Below, in pieces: positions 34,763-37,317 of a stretch of 37,317 nucleotides of DNA. The notes under the pieces are model-generated. The model made no database searches and was not told where the DNA came from. It saw only the letters and a list, made by a program, of their open reading frames with translations. The translations under genes and the position numbers were made by a program. Position 1 is the stretch's first letter. Each line of letters opens with the position of its first letter. The stretch is from Tritrichomonas musculus (Eukaryota > Parabasalia > Tritrichomonadida > Tritrichomonadidae), in NCBI GenBank assembly GCA_039105265.1, contig JAPFFF010000154.1, forward strand, positions 1 to 37,317, written 5' to 3'.

Positions 34763-35961
34763 TTTTCTAGTGAGGAATCGAACCTCAATCTTCGGCTTCA
34801 AAGGCCAACGTGCTTGCCATTACACCACAAGAAACTCTTGTGAATCATATCTAAAATCAACTGTTATATTTGATTTATTTTGATTTATTCCAGACATTTT
34901 AAAATAAAAAAACAAAATAAAAAGTAAAAATGAAAAAATTTTCTAGTGAGGAATCGAACCTCAATCTTCGGCTTCAAAGGCCAACGTGCTTGCCATTACA
35001 CCACAAGAAACTCTTGTGAATCATATTTAAAATCAACTGTTATATTTGATTTATATTGATTTATTTCAGACATTTTCTAAAAAAACAAAATAAAAAGTAA
35101 AAATGAAAAAATTTTCTAGTGAGGAATCGAACCTCAATCTTCGGCTTCAAAGGCCAACGTGCTTGCCATTACACCACAAGAAACTCTTGTGAATCATATC
35201 TAAAATCAACTGTTATATTTGATTTATATTGATTTATTCCAGACATTTTCTTGAAATAAGAAATAAAAAGTAAAAAATTTTCTAGTGAGGAATCGAACCT
35301 CAATCTTCGGCTTCAAAGGCCAACGTGCTTGCCATTACACCACAAGAAACTCTTGTGAATCATATCTAAAATCAACTGTTATATTTGATTTATTTTGATT
35401 TATTTCAGACATTTTCTAAAAAAACAAAATAAAAAGTAAAAATGAAAAAATTTTCTAGTGAGGAATCGAACCTCAATCTTCGGCTTCAAAGGCCAACGTG
35501 CTTGCCATTACACCACAAGAAACTCTTGTGAATCATATCTAAAATCAACTGTTATATTTGATTTATTTTGATTTATTCCAGACATTTTAAAAAAAAAAAA
35601 TGAAAAGTAAAAAATTTTCTAGTGAGGAATCGAACCTCAATCTTCGGCTTCAAAGGCCAACGTGCTTGCCATTACACCACAAGAAACTCTTGTGAATCAT
35701 ATCTAAAATCAACTGTTATATTTGATTTATTTTGATTTATTTCAGACATTTTCTAAAAAAACAAAATAAAAAGTAAAAATGAAAAAATTTTCTAGTGAGG
35801 AATCGAACCTCAATCTTCGGCTTCAAAGGCCAACGTGCTTGCCATTACACCACAAGAAACTCTTGTGAATCATATCTAAAATCAACTGTTATATTTGATT
35901 TATTTTGATTTATTTCAGACATTTTCTAAAAAAACAAAATAAAAAGTAAAAATGAAAAAAT
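33914..35961 (-). repeat. Six-unit local tandem duplication (copies 201-206 and 207-212)
   Basis: Gene starts 33914, 34087, 34253, 34426, 34590, 34763 are followed at once by 34939, 35112, 35278, 35451, 35615, 35788, each exactly 1,025 bp further. The spacer forms agree in order, including CTTGAAATAAG after copies 202 and 208 and the long A run after copies 204 and 210. The register is lost after copy 206/212. This is the smallest clear higher-order duplication in the window. Confidence 0.85.
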
Positions 35962-37317
35962 TTTCTAGTGAGGAATCGAACCTCAATCTTCGGCTTCAAA
36001 GGCCAACGTGCTTGCCATTACACCACAAGAAACTCTTGTGAATCATATCTAAAATCAACTGTTATATTTGATTTATTTTGATTTATTCCAGACATTTTAA
36101 AAAAAATAAAAAGTAAAAATGAAAAAATTTTCTAGTGAGGAATCGAACCTCAATCTTCGGCTTCAAAGGCCAACGTGCTTGCCATTACACCACAAGAAAC
36201 TCTTGTGAATCATATCTAAAATCAACTGTTATATTTGATTTATTTTGATTTATTCCAGACATTTTCTAAAAAAACAAAATAAAAAGTAAAAATGAAAAAA
36301 TTTTCTAGTGAGGAATCGAACCTCAATCTTCGGCTTCAAAGGCCAACGTGCTTGCCATTACACCACAAGAAACTCTTGTGAATCATATCTAAAATCAACT
36401 GTTATATTTGATTTATATTGATTTATTTCAGACATTTTCTAAAAAAACAAAATAAAAAGTAAAAATGAAAAAATTTTCTAGTGAGGAATCGAACCTCAAT
36501 CTTCGGCTTCAAAGGCCAACGTGCTTGCCATTACACCACAAGAAACTCTTGTGAATCATATCTAAAATCAACTGTTATATTTGATTTATTTTGATTTATT
36601 CCAGACATTTTAAAAAAAATAAAAAGTAAAAATGAAAAAATTTTCTAGTGAGGAATCGAACCTCAATCTTCGGCTTCAAAGGCCAACGTGCTTGCCATTA
36701 CACCACAAGAAACTCTTGTGAATCATATCTAAAATCAACTGTTATATTTGATTTATTTTGATTTATTCCAGACATTTTAAAATAAAAAAACAAAATAAAA
36801 AGTAAAAATGAAAAAATTTTCTAGTGAGGAATCGAACCTCAATCTTCGGCTTCAAAGGCCAACGTGCTTGCCATTACACCACAAGAAACTCTTGTGAATC
36901 ATATTTAAAATCAACTGTTATATTTGATTTATATTGATTTATTTCAGACATTTTCTAAAAAAACAAAATAAAAAGTAAAAATGAAAAAATTTTCTAGTGA
37001 GGAATCGAACCTCAATCTTCGGCTTCAAAGGCCAACGTGCTTGCCATTACACCACAAGAAACTCTTGTGAATCATATCTAAAATCAACTGTTATATTTGA
37101 TTTATATTGATTTATTCCAGACATTTTCTTGAAATAAGAAATAAAAAGTAAAAAATTTTCTAGTGAGGAATCGAACCTCAATCTTCGGCTTCAAAGGCCA
37201 ACGTGCTTGCCATTACACCACAAGAAACTCTTGTGAATCATATCTAAAATCAACTGTTATATTTGATTTATTTTGATTTATTTCAGACATTTTCTAAAAA
37301 AACAAAATAAAAAGTAA
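34763..37317 (-). repeat. Right-hand stretch: 15 tRNA-Gln(UUG) genes (copies 206-220)
   Basis: Gene starts (copies 206-220): 34763, 34939, 35112, 35278, 35451, 35615, 35788, 35961, 36128, 36301, 36474, 36641, 36817, 36990, 37156. Copies 217-220 match copies 200-203 in register (offset 2,903 bp). The stretch between is built mainly of the TCTAAAAAAAC form with the ATG extension and the A-run form. The array is still unbroken at the window end, 90 bases past the last gene. Confidence 0.88.
37156..37227 (-). tRNA. tRNA-Gln-TTG: Copy 220: last complete tRNA-Gln(UUG)
   Basis: Common sequence, with the TGAATC leader. The 5' flank is complete through the TATA-like element and the direct repeats, and the window ends inside the next A-rich zone. 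It is in register with copy 203 (offset 2,903 bp). Confidence 0.92.

Larger units (their letters stand above)
1..37317 (-). repeat. Tandem array of 220 tRNA-Gln(UUG) gene units
   Basis: The window is a head-to-tail satellite with no interruption. Every unit holds a 72-bp tRNA gene on the minus strand and a spacer of 92 to 104 bp (119 bp in one unit). The 220 gene anchors span 37,175 bp over 219 intervals, a mean unit of about 169.7 bp. All copies share one orientation. No unit lacks the gene and no foreign DNA lies between units. Both ends are open, so the true array is longer. Differences between units lie almost wholly in the spacers, mostly as A-run length and a few substitutions. The gene lists under the block entries give plus-strand starts; each complete gene ends 71 bases after its start. 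Tandem tRNA arrays are known in Entamoeba and some other eukaryotes; that this is a comparable system is inference. Confidence 0.97.

Noticed and set aside
1-37317. CRISPR array (regular repeats with spacers)
   Set aside because: The spacers are homologous to each other and not unique, the repeat is 72 bp and folds as a complete tRNA with Pol III signals, and there are no cas genes.
1-37317. tRNA-derived SINE family
   Set aside because: The copies are strictly head to tail, with no target-site duplications, no tRNA-unrelated body and no dispersed insertion pattern. The A-rich zone lies before the next gene's terminator and is not a retroposon tail.
1-37317. Pure assembly artefact from looping through one repeat
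   Set aside because: The order of spacer forms is complex and not simply cyclic, blocks differ by single units and private changes, and there is a unique aberrant unit. True copy number and block order still need raw reads, since long identical blocks can be misjoined.

Overview
The whole window is one tandem array. A unit of about 170 bp, holding one nuclear-type tRNA-Gln(UUG) gene on the minus strand and an A+T-rich spacer, is repeated 220 times with no other sequence between units. I located every copy by eye: 219 are complete and the first is cut by the window edge. Unit lengths, gene start to gene start, take few values: 164, 165, 166, 167, 169, 172, 173 or 176 bp, plus a single 191-bp unit. 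The array runs off both ends of the window. I see no protein-coding gene, rRNA, transposon or CRISPR array.

The organism is a eukaryote with an A+T-rich genome. The gene has internal Pol III A and B boxes, a T6 terminator directly after the discriminator base, and no encoded CCA. Its D-arm and anticodon loop match eukaryotic tRNA-Gln. The species cannot be fixed from this sequence. Entamoeba is a known group whose tRNA genes lie mostly in long tandem arrays, but its units as I know them are longer and often hold several tRNAs, so this is an analogy only.

Each unit, read on the minus strand, has an A+T-rich 5' flank with a TATA-like element at about -34 to -29, a short leader able to pair with the first bases of the tRNA, the 72-nt gene, the T6 terminator, and a tail of variable A/T runs. 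Gene bodies are almost invariant: I noticed one base change shared by 12 copies and one private change. Spacers come in about a dozen recurring forms, which act as a barcode.

Read by that barcode, the array is a mosaic of higher-order repeats. Block A (27 or 28 units, about 4.6 to 4.7 kb) occurs as A1 (copies 5-31), A2 (32-59), A3 (85-111) and a shortened A4 (169-192). Block B (21 units, about 3.4 kb) occurs as B1 (61-81), B2 (113-133) and a shortened B3 (195-205). Copies 1-31 repeat as copies 81-111 in exact register, 13,558 bp apart, and copies 61-81 repeat as 113-133, 8,809 bp apart. Copies 134-168 are a mixed stretch with the one odd unit, and copies 206-220 show small local duplications. 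This pattern fits repeated unequal crossing-over or gene conversion.

The tRNA body is canonical, but the acceptor end is not: U1-A72 with A73 where eukaryotic tRNA-Gln usually has G1 and U73, mostly A-U pairs, and a U6-U67 mismatch that coincides with a perfect leader/acceptor inverted repeat. Whether the array supplies working tRNA-Gln, another Pol III RNA, or mainly a chromosomal structure is the main open question.
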